DNA from: Hyalella azteca
Taxonomy: Eukaryota; Arthropoda; Malacostraca; Amphipoda; Hyalellidae
Length of the DNA stretch: 64,000 nucleotides
NCBI RefSeq assembly: GCF_000764305.2
Contig: NW_025940924.1
Span: 128,133 to 192,132, forward strand
Reading direction: 5' to 3'
In this document: positions 25,407 to 38,214 of the stretch, one piece after another
Layout: each line of letters starts with the position of its first letter
Position numbering within the stretch: the first letter of the stretch is position 1
Made by a program: the position numbers and the translations under genes
Notes under the pieces: model-generated
The model's input: the letters and a program-made list of their open reading frames with translations, nothing else
The model's database searches: none
What the model was told of the DNA's origin: nothing

Positions 25407-26086
25407 AAAGGACGTTTGCACGCCCGGCCATTGTGCCATCATATGAATTGTCTTGTGCAGTTCGATACTTTCACCTAAATCGTACATAAAGAATCAATAG
25501 CTTTAATTTTCCTTGTTTATTCCTTGTTTAATGCCAAAATTACCATTAATGATCGATTGATATACTCTTAATTTGTTTCAAAATCAATGGTAATTTTAAT
25601 CGTGGCCCAGTGCATTTCGCCCTTTTACACAGGCTTGCCTTATTATGAGAAGTTTTAGACCAATGATATTCGTGATTAAATTTTCATACTAATACAATGC
25701 ATTAAATTATTGAAATCACTTTGGGGCGCTTCAATTTTATATTGTATCAAATTTCAATGTGACTGGTATGGGTATTAAAATTTTATTCAACTGGCTTTAA
25801 TTTTAGTGTGCCTTTCTTCAAGTAAGTTTTCTTTCTGGTGAGCTTGGAACCTCTGGTCAGCCCAGTCCGAAAAAATTCCCCGCATTTATGTGAAGGCAAT
25901 TGAAAGAAAAGAAGCTCCGTAGATTTAGAAGCTTTTCACGATTGCTTCAGGCATCTAGAGTGACTTCCGGTTACTTATTGTTGGGACAACCGTTCGTTGT
26001 TCATCGTACAGTGCAAGGAGGTTCTTGCGCTCTGCGAGGAATTAGTTGTTCATATTAATATACGAAATTTGAACTATTTTAATATG

Positions 26087-26132
26087 AACTATATATTAAT
26101 ATATAGTTTTCTTCATAGCATGAAGAAAACTA
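26087..26132. repeat. Compound palindrome
   Basis: A perfect 22-bp palindrome at 26087-26108 (half-site AACTATATATT) overlaps a 13-bp-stem hairpin at 26104-26132 (TAGTTTTCTTCAT, loop AGC, and its inverse). The two share TAGTT. Confidence 0.8.
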
Positions 26133-26697
26133 CAGTGTATACAATAAATTATTGCTTAGAAGATTCGTCAATTAATGAACTCGGACACGAAGAATAATTT
26201 AGAAAATCGTTCCTGATTCATCTATACAAGCATTCGAAGCCCTCGGTTGTATTTTCTGTTGGATATTAATTTTTTATTAAATAGTTCTTATTGAAAATAA
26301 ATTGAATGCATGTCTAATATTGTATATGCTCGAATTGTGTAAAAAAGCATTTCATTTTTAAGACAAAAATAAAATGTTGAATTTCAAAATGTATGTAGAA
26401 TGTCGATCAGATTGCAGCGGTAGACTGCCGGGGGTAGATTGAGGAGTAGATTGAGTAGGTAGAGAGGAGGGGTAGAGCGCTGCAGGGCATTGAATGGATT
26501 GCAGCCACCCTCGATTTTTAGGTTTTTTATTTCCATGATCCTGTTTTTTTTTTCGTTTCGCTGCTGTTTGGTGCAGCTTGGGCTCTCCTTATACGTGGCC
26601 AGACTGTTGTTATTGCTGTTTGATGGCGTTGCTGCTGCTAGATCTGTTAGTGCCGTTATGATTTTTAAGGAAGTTTTTTGTTAATGCAGCGGTGCAG

Positions 26698-26770
26698 CAG
26701 CGGCTGGTCCAATGGGTTAGTGCTCAATTGGTTGTGCTGTGGGCAGCATCTTGTGTTCATTACACCCATG
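26698..26770 (+). ncRNA. Possible degenerate tRNA-derived SINE fragment
   Basis: TGGTCCAATGGG at 26705-26716 fits the pol III A-box pattern TRGYNNARNNGG. GTTCATTAC at 26755-26763 matches the B-box GWTCRANNC at 8 of 9 positions. The 38-base spacing is normal for a tRNA, and GTG/CAC flank the T-loop-like TTCATTA. I cannot draw a full cloverleaf or an acceptor stem, so a true tRNA is unlikely. It may be an old SINE head, or chance. Confidence 0.25.
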
Positions 26771-28599
26771 TCTGGAAATGGTTTTAATGCGAGGTGATTT
26801 TGATAATAAATTACTTTGTTCGTAGTGGGAAATTAAGCCCAGATCGTGAGTAAGGAAATTACATTTAAAAATTTTCCATCGTGCATATGTTGTATGTAAC
26901 AATGTGTAGTTCATTTGAACACATTAAAATAGTTTATTTGTATAAGATTACTGATTGATATTTTCAAAATAATTTTGAAAAATATTTTTCACGACTTTGC
27001 TACGTGTGATAATTGATCGTGAAGTCTCAGATCTCGATCTTGATTAATTATAGACTGTTCAGTACAATTGTCTCAATTTTATTATTCCATTAGATATAGA
27101 TTATCATAATCAAAGGAAGATATTCATGCAATAGGTCAAAGTTGTAGTTTACACGTACATTTTGTTCCTCTGTCCAGAGTCCCGCGTCCTTTCCTTCATT
27201 AAGTTTTTGAAAGCATTGATAATTTCCTTCCACGTCCATTACATAATTATATATATAATTATTACCAAAAATTTTTTTGACCGTACGAATATAATATAAT
27301 ATAATATGCATTTTTTTGGCATTGGATATTGGACATTTCTATTTTACACTCAATCATTCACACACACAATTTACAAATGCATTGACGAAAACTCTACGGA
27401 GTTTGGTTCGAAAGTTTAGCATTGAGGTAGAGGTGTGACGTATCTCGTTCAATTATTCGCGAATCATAAAGTATAAGTAATGATAATATGCACATTTAAT
27501 GATGTCTGGCAATACAACCAACGTATGGGGATTAAAAGTGTTTTAAGATTTCCCTCAATAATATAGTGGCATGAACCTACACTTGAGTGGCAACCAACAA
27601 CTTCCCAAAAGCCATAACGTACAAGTGAAATTGGAAATTAGATTGTACAAAATTAAAAGGCGATTTATTATAACTAATTGCGTATAGAGAAAATTATTAC
27701 GTTAGTCAGATTTTAATATTTCCTAAATATTTGCTACATTCCTCGAAATTTTTACATGCACTTTCATTCCATGAATGCAACGACCCGAGCTCGAAACTTG
27801 TAAGCATTTGTCAGCTTGTTTGTCAGGGAACAAAGCTGGCAAAGCTTCAAAAAGCTTAATCATATGCAAACGGCTGCAAATTAACCTCTAAGATTTATGC
27901 CTCTCCCATAAACAATCTCTTTGATACAAATGACTTTAGAGGTGCCGGAGTCGCATGCTTACGCGGCAACGTTAATTTGTGAACGTGAAGATTCCCTCTT
28001 ATGGATTCAGTATTTATTAAAAACTCGGTACTGAAAATTTACCTGCTATTGAATTATTGGACAAATTTATCATTTTTAAAGCTTCAAATTCTTTCAATAC
28101 GCTGCTCAGTTAATTCTAACTAAATTAGAATAAGCATTTAAACTATGCAAAGGAAAAACACTCAGATATGCTGAAGAAAGTTCTATACTTTTTCTGTACA
28201 GAAGCAACTACTCGGTAAGACATTTTTGTTATTGATTAATAATATTTGTCAGAATGAAATCAGGCAAAAAATGGTGCTGAATATTGAACATTTATGCTAA
28301 ACAATTCTACCTTGAAGATTTCGATGGCGGTGCTAACAAATCATTTTAAAACCGGTGAAATTACATATGCAATCTTTCTTACATAGCAATATATTGTAAT
28401 ATTCTATTTATCGATTATGTAATATTTTATGTAATAATTTGTATTCTGTTCTTTTTAACTATTTTCACTTCAAGTCTCTCAGAGACAATATTTGCATTTT
28501 TCTTCGAATTGGGTCACTGTACATCATCCCTAAGAATTCACTTTTTCATTCGTCTCAAAAATTTCTTTCACAAAACATCGTAAATTCTTTTAAAAAAAT

Positions 28600-28870
28600 A
28601 TCCAGCCTCCTACATCCCCATATCCACCTCTGCATCCCCCAAGACATCACTCCAATCCTCTCCATATCCACCTCCGCTTCCCCATCACATTCCTCCAATC
28701 CTCCATTTATCCACCTCTACATCCTCTTCACATCACTCCAATACACCATATATCCACCTCTGCATCCTCTTCACATCACTCCAATCCTCCATACATCCAC
28801 CTCTGTATCCCCAATCCCCCTCATCCCCCTATATACTCCGCCATCCCATCCATCCCCCTCGCGTTCTTCA
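28600..28870. repeat. Degenerate pyrimidine-rich CCTCTGCATCCTCTTCACATC repeats
   Basis: Irregular repeats of ATCCACCTCTGCATCC and CACATCACTCCAATCC, C/T-rich on the plus strand. Confidence 0.65.
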
Positions 28871-30255
28871 AACAGTGATCTCAGTTTATTTCCTAGGCTC
28901 CGTATTTACATCTAATTTTGCAGTCCCGAAAAAGTGTTACGGTGCGGGGACGAAATTTGCTGCGTTAGCAGGAACAGGTTAATTTGAGACTAAATTGTAT
29001 GTGACTGTGGACGACTCGGCGTGAGTTGTTGACAAAATATTGAAGAATTGTTGCGAAAATATTTTATTTAGAACACAAAAGTGTCAGCATATTGAGAGAA
29101 AATAGCAGGAGAATGTACTAGCTGTTTTTTATCATGATTAATAGTATGGCACTTTGATGAGTGTGTATTACTTCACTGATTGTAGAAGATATGTGTTGGT
29201 TCGTTAATGATAAAACAATATCTCCATTTATATCAACTTGGCAAAATTCGCTTGCGAATGCAGTTAAAAAATATTATTCGGGACCAACTCTTCCAAGTTG
29301 CTTGGCTGCCTGAATTGTTTGCTATTATTATTGTTTTTTTCAGATTTGTAGTATAAAAACTTTCCAAGTGAATTTTTCCCGTAAATACAAAGAATATTCT
29401 TTCAAACTCTCTATATTATTGACCCATGAAGAGCGTGTCACTAATCGCAATGTCCCGTTCATCACGTCTCAAAGTTTGCACCAACCATAAAGATATCATA
29501 AAAGCACGGGGTTTTGGCGTTGTGCACATCGAGTTAGAAGCAGCAAAGGAAACCCTTAGAGTCTTTAGGAAGCTCTTCTAACTGCCACTTACAACTTAAA
29601 CTCGGCCCATAATAGCAAGTTGTCCTAATAGCCGCTCCCATAACAACTTCCCTAACAAGTTCCTGCAAGGAAGTCCTCACTAACTTATTAGACTTGCATC
29701 TCCTGCGCCTATCCCTGCTGCTCGTCTGACTCTGCAGTTCTATATCGTATGTTCATTTCAATGCTAAATCATGAGTGTCAATTTTATATTTACTATTCAT
29801 GTGCTCATTAATATAAAAAAAATTTCAGCGTTGAATTGAAATTAGAATTAATTTACAACTTTTCATGTAGCTATGTCTTTCCTTTTTAAAAAATTATTTG
29901 TGCAAAATATTTTTTGGTTTGTCCATATTCGAATTAATTAATGCTTCTAGGATTTCAAATATTCATAATAAGTCACAAAATAGCTCAACTTCGATAAATT
30001 CGGAAATTTTTTATCAAATCATATGTAAATTTTGAATTTATAATCAAGTGTAAGTGGAAAAAATGAAAAAATTGTATCAATTTGAATTAGAGTTTACAGA
30101 AGCTGCATGAAGACATAATGATACGCGAATAATGGCTTAACAAATAATATTTTCAAAGAAAAAAAGGGCAAACGAAACGAAAATAGTCAACGGAATCAAG
30201 AACCAGAATTTAAGTAACCCAGCTAGTTAAGATAACATAATGCTACCATCCTCAA

Positions 30256-30290
30256 AAACCTATACTGCTCTTCTAGAGCAGTATAGGTTT
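30256..30290. repeat. Perfect 15-bp-stem hairpin
   Basis: AAACCTATACTGCTC (30256-30270) and its exact inverse GAGCAGTATAGGTTT (30276-30290) are separated by TTCTA. It is not AT-only, so chance is less likely than for other palindromes here. It is too short for a microRNA precursor. Confidence 0.85.
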
Positions 30291-31981
30291 ATATTTTATT
30301 GTTATATTTCAATTGTTTATATTTCAATTGTTAAATTTTACGAAATATTCTATCGTAATTTGTGCACGCTAGACAGTAAATCTTCACCGTCCCCGCGTCT
30401 GTCCGGCTATGACATCGCTGGCAGCGTCAGATAAAGACGGGACTCTCCATCTCATAATCTCATTTCAGAAACCTGCACTCAGATTAATTCATCAAGATGA
30501 GCAGCCAAGAGAAATCGTACTTCAACTTTTATAAATGAGATGTGAGTGATCAAGAAACTTTGAATGCACGATGTAATTTGAAATTTATTGCTATTAACCA
30601 AACTACCAAAGTGAAATCGGTCATGTCATATTTTGCTTAAATACACCTTTCAATTTTCAATTCTGAATTAATCTTAATCAAAATCACAAAAATTTCAATA
30701 ATTTTTTAGTCAGAATTACTTTTCTGATTTTTAAAATTAAATGGACAATTGGTGCTTTTCTTAATTATTTTTAATCGTGAAATACATGAGGAGTCAGCGC
30801 AAATAAATAAAAATAGTCTTTTTTCTGATAACTAGAAGAAATTTTTGAACAGTGATTTTATCTTATATTGAATTTGTTTGATCGAGGCTTCGATCTATAA
30901 AAAACTAATTGTAATTTCAAGTTGGAAAAATGGAGTCGTTTTCTCCTATAAATTAACTGCTTTCTTCCAAATTTAAAGTAGAACTACTAAAGCATTGTTA
31001 TATTTACCAGTTTAGATTGAAAATTCACCAAAATTGGGATTTGATGGAAAAAAGTGGGAATTCAAAAATGAAACATAAAGTTTTAATTTTAAAGATAATT
31101 TGTATGCTAATGCTTATGCCAAAATATTTTGAAGGATAATTCCGTTTATATCAATTTTTCCAGACCATAATAAATTATGAATACCATAAAAGATATTCAA
31201 ATTTATCATAAACTTATTCATGGACTCAAATAATCTCTCTTCTGCTCCCAGAGGCTCGATTAAGAAAGCAAACTGAGGCGCAGCGGTCAGAATTTTTCGG
31301 CAATTTTTTGTCCTTCGTGAAGAGTGTCACAAAAATTTCGTAGGGGAATGCCAAAGATATGGAGAAAAAATTTAATTTGGCGTCCCCGGAGTGCAAAGTT
31401 TGGGGAGAAGTAAAAATGGCGAAGGTTTAAGTCCCTGAGTGACAATTATAAAGGAGAATTTAATCTATCAAGAATAATAAAGAACGAAATAATGCTCAAG
31501 AAGACATGAAGGTATTAGTAATCCATTTTTGATTATGTGTATTAGACGTAATAATACTTTTAAAACAAATTTTTTACTAATCTCAGATACCTGAGTATAT
31601 TGTTTTATATAATTTTATCTATTGACATTATTTTGCACTCATTAAATCAGCACTTGCGATTTCAGCAGGCATAATTTTTTGGGATAGTTATTTTTGAAAA
31701 ATAAAAATTGCATCATATTGTTAAAAAATGCTATGGAAATTCACAAGTCACAACATGTCACAATGAGACATGTTTACATAGATTTCAAACACTTCATTAA
31801 ACTCAATAAATATTTTATTAAATTACACACTTTTAATTTACAATGATTTACATTGGATATTTCTAGGGCATATATTATAGGCCTATAGCTTTAGGCTACT
31901 GTTCTATTGCATTACCACGGATACTTGAAAATGTTGGCTACCTCCATCATTTTACTTCTTCCGTTGTTCATTCTCCTTTCT

Positions 31982-32180
31982 CGTTAGCTAAACATTCCCC
32001 GTTATTTACTCCCCTTCCATCTTCCATGCTTTATTCCATGTTCGCTAAACATTCCCCTTCCTTCACTCCCCTTCCATCTTTCATACTTTCTTCCCCGTTC
32101 GCTAAACATTCCTTACAGGCAGCGTGCAGCAGCAGATACAGGCAGCGTGCAGCAGCAGATGCAGGCTGCGTGCAGCATCA
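31982..32180. repeat. Two adjoining arrays: about 58-bp and 23-bp units
   Basis: CGCTAAACATTCCCC-type units start at about 31982, 32040 and 32098 (58-bp period, C/T-rich). They run directly into three copies of a 23-bp unit (GGCAGCGTGCAGCAGCAGAT) ending near 32177. Confidence 0.8.
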
Positions 32181-33249
32181 AAAGAAGCGCCATCAAAAAT
32201 TAAAATTTGTATACAAATGACCAGCCTTGATTCGAAGCTTCTTATTAATAGGAGATATTATTAATGAGATTAAATAAGCTACAAAAATGTTTAAAAGTAA
32301 TATATAATTGCATTCCTTTCACTTTCATATTCAATATTTCATGTGTAATTCGAAGCAAATGATTAACTTGAAGGGATTTACGACCACCGTTTCGTTGTTG
32401 ATAATGCTTTGCTCGATCCTGAACGTATTAATTTATTTTTAAAATTTATGTATTTTTCAGCTTCATTCACTAAATTTATGACTATATGCAGTATGTCAGC
32501 TGCCACTATTAAGTGATGATTCAGCCTGATTCTACGCGAATTTTTAAGTTTTGCCTAAATTCAAATTTTGATAAACTCAGTCCTATTATAAGATTATCCT
32601 CTGATAACTGGAAATGCGGACAGGAATATAATTAAATAAACAACAGTATATTGAAAATTCTCGAATATCGAGTTAAGCGTATTTTAGGCCTAGTTCATAT
32701 GCTCGTTCTTAGTTCCAATCGTCGTCTCCATAGGTCCCATTTTGTCTCCACTCTCTCCCTCACCAAATTAAGAAGGCATTTTGGACGCAGGGACTCAAGG
32801 AGGATAAAAAGTTCCCTCAGAAAGGACCGGATCGCAAAAGTGAGGGAAATCCTCTGCTGAGAGCACCAAACAATGGCCTCGCCTAGCCAGAAAGTATGGA
32901 TATTAGAGGCTCGCTTCCTGCTGCTTGACGAGATGAAAATTTCAGGCTGTGCTCTAATGAGAAAATTTTGGCTTGATTAGAAATTCGTTCTCGGCGTTTA
33001 GGAGAATTAAACAGTTTCAATATATGCATGAATTATACTTATAGGTAACTTTTCGTTTAATATAAATTGTATCCACCGAATTTTTTAGATAAACTTCTAA
33101 TGTTTTCTGAATCAATATTTTCTGAGAATATTTTAAGGATTTTGCTATTTCGATTTAACCGTCACTCTCCTTCCCCAGTTGCCCTCACACGCGCTGCCTT
33201 ACAATACGATGATAATTGCTGTTCCCGCGACAAAGATCTAATTAAATCA

Positions 33250-33420
33250 ATGGCTTGCACAATGAGTGCATTATTGCACTAAAGGCAGAGTTGTTCATTG
33301 CAAGCCATAGAGAAGTCGGCCAAAAACAACGGCCATTAGGCTTCTCCGCAGCCCAGGTTCAGGTTTCCTTCTGTACGGAAGGCAAGAAGCTGGGCTTGTG
33401 ATCTAGGGTCACTGCCTTTT
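33250..33420 (+). ncRNA. Candidate structured RNA: three consecutive hairpins then TTTT
   Basis: Hairpin 1 (33250-33308): ATGGCTTGCA and ATGA pair with TCATTGCAAGCCAT through one 2-base bulge, with an inner stem GTGCA/TGCAC. Hairpin 2 (33311-33345): AGAAG/CTTCT and GGCC/GGCC around AAAAACAAC. Hairpin 3 (33350-33396): AGCCCAG/CTGGGCT enclosing CCTTC/GAAGG. A TTTT run follows at 33417-33420. GC content is higher than in the flanks. No known RNA family is recognised; it may be a novel RNA, a SINE or a folded remnant. Confidence 0.35.
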
Positions 33421-33825
33421 GACACGGGCTATAGAAATGGCAGCAGGATTAATGAGTGTCAACTTATTAATATAAGTTGTATATAATAATGTACATTATA
33501 ATGTTAAAATATATTATAAATATGATTAAGTATATAATAATAAACTGGATCAACGTTAATAAACCAATGAGAATCTAATAAAATGAATTTTTTTTAAATA
33601 ATAGGATGATGTTTTTCAGGCAGATTTTGTTCCATTATCCATTACTTAATGCTTATTCGAATTTCACCAATATTAGGCACTACTGACGACATTCTAAACT
33701 TGCTTGAAGCAAACTCAGAGAAAAACTGATTTGAATTGTTTGGAAATTCTGCTCGTCATTTGAATTGTTTCATTTATAGGTTAGTTTTCATAAGATAATT
33801 CATATTGGTCAATGTAAATGCAATT

Positions 33826-34450
33826 ATTATTGATTAGATGATAATGGCGAAAGTTAAATCAAACTATAGTTTGCATGTTTTATTAATTTATTCATTTTTG
33901 TTCTGATTTTATGAATATTCATATGTATCAAAGTTCATGCAATAGAGACAATAGGGCGGGTTTACATTTTTGATATTTCCTGAATATAAGAATATTCATG
34001 TTGACAAATTTAAAGGCAATGATTAACGATTAGATGATAATGGGGCAAATCAAATCAAACTAGTGTGTGTATGTTTGATTAATTCATTAATTTTTGTTCT
34101 GATTTTATGAAAGTTCATTGTATCATCGTTAATGCAATAAAGACAAAAGGCGGGTTAGTATTTTATATATTTCCTGAATAAAATAATATGCACGTCGACA
34201 AATTTAAAGGCAATGATTAACGATTAGATGATAATGGGGCAAATCAAATCAAACTAGTGTGTGTATGTTTGATTAATTCATTAATTTTTGTTCTGATTAT
34301 ATGAAAGTTCATATGTATCATCGTTAATGCAATAAAGACAAAAGGCGGGTTAGTATTTTATATATTTCCTGAATAAAATAATATGCACGTCGACAAATTT
34401 AAAGGAAATGATTAACGATTAGATGATAATGGAGCAAGTTAAACTATACA
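33826..34450. repeat. About 195-bp satellite, three units plus a partial
   Basis: The landmark GATTAACGATTAGATGATAA occurs at 34021, 34215 and 34410, giving periods of 194 and 195. Upstream, a diverged unit (GATTAGATGATAATGGCG near 33833) marks the first copy. Units 2 and 3 are nearly identical; the first is more diverged. AT-rich; nucleosome-sized monomer. Confidence 0.9.
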
Positions 34451-34492
34451 AGTGTTTGTAGAGCCCCCAGCCGTCAAATACATATGGACACG

Positions 34493-34530
34493 CTCCCTAG
34501 GGAGAGCCTTCCTCCCCCAGATGGGGGAGG
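34493..34530. repeat. Paired GC-rich palindromes at the satellite edge
   Basis: CTCCCTAGGGAG at 34493-34504 is a perfect palindrome. CCTCCCCCAGATGGGGGAGG at 34511-34530 is an 8-bp-stem hairpin with loop AGAT. They begin about 40 bp after the last 195-bp unit, in otherwise AT-rich DNA. Confidence 0.75.
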
Positions 34531-35659
34531 CGAAGGGATAACAAAAGCTTGCAGTTGCAGTGCTAAAGCTAAAATAAATTGCTTGGGGGAAAATAAATGA
34601 GGAGGAAATGAAGATGCTGGCATCGAAATCGTTTCCCTGGTTAAAAAAATTATTGAGGATCTTATGCCTTCACTGAGAATTGGCATTTTCTTAAATTGTC
34701 ATTTACATCTTTTATGTATAAATTGAATTTCAAGGAAAGAGAGAATTTGACTCGAGAAAATCTTATACATATGCTATTGGAATGAATATTAACCGGAAGT
34801 AAATTCCATAATCAATGCTTACATATAAAATTCATTATTAAATTAACCTTCAATTAAATTAGCAAAGGCACTCAAATTCTCCATCAATTATTGACGTTCA
34901 TTTTACACTCACTGAATTAAACGCCCAAGGCGTCACGCATTACTGTCAACTGACCCTTCCGAGATGGGAAGTTTTTCAATCAAATTATTTTGCTGAATCA
35001 TCGTTTAATTCTAGTAGCATGCTAAAGATTTCTCAATTTGTCCCAGCCGACACAATGAGACATGTTTACATTATATTACCTCATCGGTTTTCCCCTGAAT
35101 ATTGACATGCATAATTTAAGGGAGTCTTTAATGAAGCATCAATCAACCTTCAAGTGCTTGTCTCCAAGTTAATAGACATTGCGTCCATATTTGTGAATAC
35201 GGAATGCCTACGAGCGAATTATTTGGGCATTGTTCATGAACTAAATGAATACTGAAAAAGTTTAAGAAGCAGTCAGAGAAAGCATGTCATTGTGCTAACG
35301 CAAATTTTGGAATGGAAATGAAATTCTAGCAATGCTTTCATTATTTACGATACCCTTAACCTAAATATTTTATCCACGCAAAAAAATTTACGGTAAAAAA
35401 TTTACCTGTCAGTTCATGAAAGATTGGCTTTTTCTACTAGTTCGCAATGAATTAAGGTTATTAAATCCTTTTTCGATTATCATAATCCTAATTCTTACGT
35501 CAACATATCCATTTGTTTAACAGAAATTACTCTTTTTCATATTACATTAACATTCCTCTACTCTGGCTAAATATTTTGCAAGGACTCTTCCAATCTTCTG
35601 CATCCTAGCGTCCTTTAGCCCAGGTCCTAGTCAGGCTTGAAGGTCTCCAGGAGTCGCTC

Positions 35660-35860
35660 CCTATGCAGATCCTCATCCCCGCTCCTCCAAACCTCGTTAT
35701 CATAATCAATATGACTACTGATCACACACGCCCCCTACAACCTCTCCCCTCTCACCCCTGTTTACCCTCTCTCACCCTCTATTTCCCCTCATCCACCCCT
35801 TGTCCTCAGCTCCACTCATTCTGCAGCCTTCTTTCGAGAAGCCCTTCGAGCTCTAGCTTC
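35660..35860. other. Pyrimidine-rich tract
   Basis: C/T-dominated plus strand (CCTCTCCCCTCTCACCCC, CCCTCTCTCACCCTC) without a regular period. No gene is seen. Confidence 0.5.
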
Positions 35861-35909
35861 TCTGGTAAATGTTATGGCGTCACTATAGTGGCATAATTAT
35901 AACTAGGTT

Positions 35910-36110
35910 GTGGTTTAATTAGTAACCTTTAGTAGTAACCAAATCAGTAATTATTAGTTATTAGTAGTAACCCAATTACTAACCACTTGTAGTTTAATTA
36001 ACAATCACTGGTGGCGTAGTTATCAAGCACAAGTATCGTAGTTAAAAACTTTAAATGACATAACTAGCAAGCACTAGTGGCTTGATTAACAACCACTACT
36101 GACATTCTTT
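35910..36110. repeat. Degenerate AGTAACCAATTA / ACTAGTGGC repeats
   Basis: Irregular short repeats of TAGTAACC, AACCACT and ACTAGTGG. The period cannot be fixed by eye. Confidence 0.5.
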
Positions 36111-38214
36111 TTAAGATATTTATGACGCAATTGGTGATCATCAGGGACGTAATTTTTTTATACGGCTAGTGAAGTAACTAAAGGCTAATGAGGTCGTGAA
36201 CTTAATAAATAATTCATCTGAATTGGTCACATTTTAAAATTCAGCTAAGCGCAGTCTGTCATTCTCATAATAAAAGCGTCATCATAGGATGATTTTCCCT
36301 GTGAAGAACCTCATATCGAGAATCTTCTTAGGGTAGAATAATTTGACACGCGTAGTTTGCCGACGGTTTCTGGCGAAGTCGAAACATTTATTAAAACTAA
36401 ACGAAATATAAAACATACGTATATACACAATAATTGTAGAAACAAAGTCAGGTACAACAGCCTCGGGTAAAGCGGCTACTTACAAAATTATTGAGCTAAG
36501 CTCGGTTAGTCAAACTGGTAAAAGCTTTCATCGTCTAATGATGGCCTATGCCAATCGCAACGCTCTAGTAAACTGGCGTGCTCGAGAATAGGACGAATCT
36601 AAAATTACATATTAAGCGCACATGAGAAGACCCTTCACATTCCTACATCATGTTTAGGCCGGATTATATTTTATTGAACATTCTTATATTTGGCTTGTGA
36701 TGTAGAAAAATTGTACGTAGTTGGGACTTTTTTTAATGAAAAATGCACTACCGAATGAAATTGCTAACCAAATAAGAATGTTTCACAAAAAATTCATTTA
36801 TTTGTATGTGATGTAAGTAAAAGTAATTTGCTGTACCATGAGTAAGCGTAAATTTACATTAAAAACTGATTAAAATAATACGCATGCTTAATTGTATCAC
36901 TGTATTACAAATTTTCAACTCTCATTTGTATCTCTTCTGCACAATTTATCCACCTCGTCCCACTATCATTTTTCTCCGTAGCGCTATTTTCTATTAATTT
37001 TCCCAGCTCCACTCACCGCATCATCTGATTAAAGCACCTCCATCCCTTGTATTTTTAGCGATCATCTTTATTCTATTATATCGTCTCTCGCTTCATACTC
37101 TCGCTCTGCCGCACGCTCGCTCTACTCCTATGTAGTACGGCCGAGAGAGCAACCGTACGTAGTGTATCGTTTCTTCATTCATCTCGTCTTTGTAATTACA
37201 ATCGCTCGAGGCCGCACGACGCGATTACTATATAGCTCACTTACCCATAATTGAGACAGCACTTATTTCTCAAGCCAAGTAAACAACAAAGACTTGGCAC
37301 ATCGACGCTTCGTTTGCGTGGCAGGGCAGATGCGCGTAATGTTTTCTCGCATTCTTCAGAAAAAGTATCGTTGAGCTGCGGGTGTTTCTTTTTACTGCAT
37401 GCTATATCAACCTCGAGCATTTTAAAACGCTTTGTTTTATTGCTACTGCACATATAGAAAGAAAGATATCTATGTTTTCTGTCATTTTAATTTGGATGTG
37501 TGATTAGAATATTTTTCAAACCTTTTTTCCGTAGAACTGCAGAATTTTTTACGTTTAACTCATGATGAATGTTCTTTTTTGACTTCTTTAGTTCTTTACT
37601 ATCTATCTTATTCTGTCATTTTCCTTGTACGATTTTTGTGGTTTATATATTAGAAAATTGCCGTTACTCTTTATAGCCGAGTTAGCATTCAATTCGAGTC
37701 CATTCACAAAATTGAAATTAATCGAAATTATCTTTAACTTCATCATTCTGCGCAGCTTTGAGCCGTCCTAGTTTCACAGTGTACTCATGTTGCGAATATC
37801 AGGGTCTTAATTCGAATTTTATTATAAATTTGATCTTATTTTTGATCCAATATTCATTTCTGATTTTTTTAAAATGCATTCTATGGTACCCTAGTCTCGT
37901 CTTGATTTTTCGTCTTGCATTCATAGAACTCATGGCGCCTCTATTTCGCCTTGGGTCTTCGCAATGCATTTCTCGATCAAGACGTTGCACGGAGGATCCC
38001 TGAGATCTCCTCAGATCCCAGGATTTAGCAGGGCCTTCCATCTGCTGATCCGAGCAGGATTTTGATGATGGAGTTTTTGCCGCCTGCAGAATAATTTAAT
38101 GCGTGCAGATCTTGCGAGGCCTAATTAAAACTTCCCAGCGACTCCCCTCTTACCCTCTCTACCCTCGCGCTGCCCTCGCTCCTGTGCGCTGCTCTCTGCG
38201 TCATGGCTTGGCGA

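Noticed and set aside
25141..25478. Frames with Leu-Gln-Arg-Glu or Thr-Pro-Ser-Val repeats
   Set aside because: By-products of the 12-bp array, on opposite strands over the same bases.
33250..33308. MicroRNA precursor
   Set aside because: The stem has only 14 pairs and the loop is large with its own inner stem, which does not fit a usual animal precursor; I keep it only as a structured-RNA candidate.
33356..33368. GGTTCAGGTTTCC as a pol III B-box
   Set aside because: It differs from the B-box pattern by an insertion and has no matching A-box at tRNA spacing.
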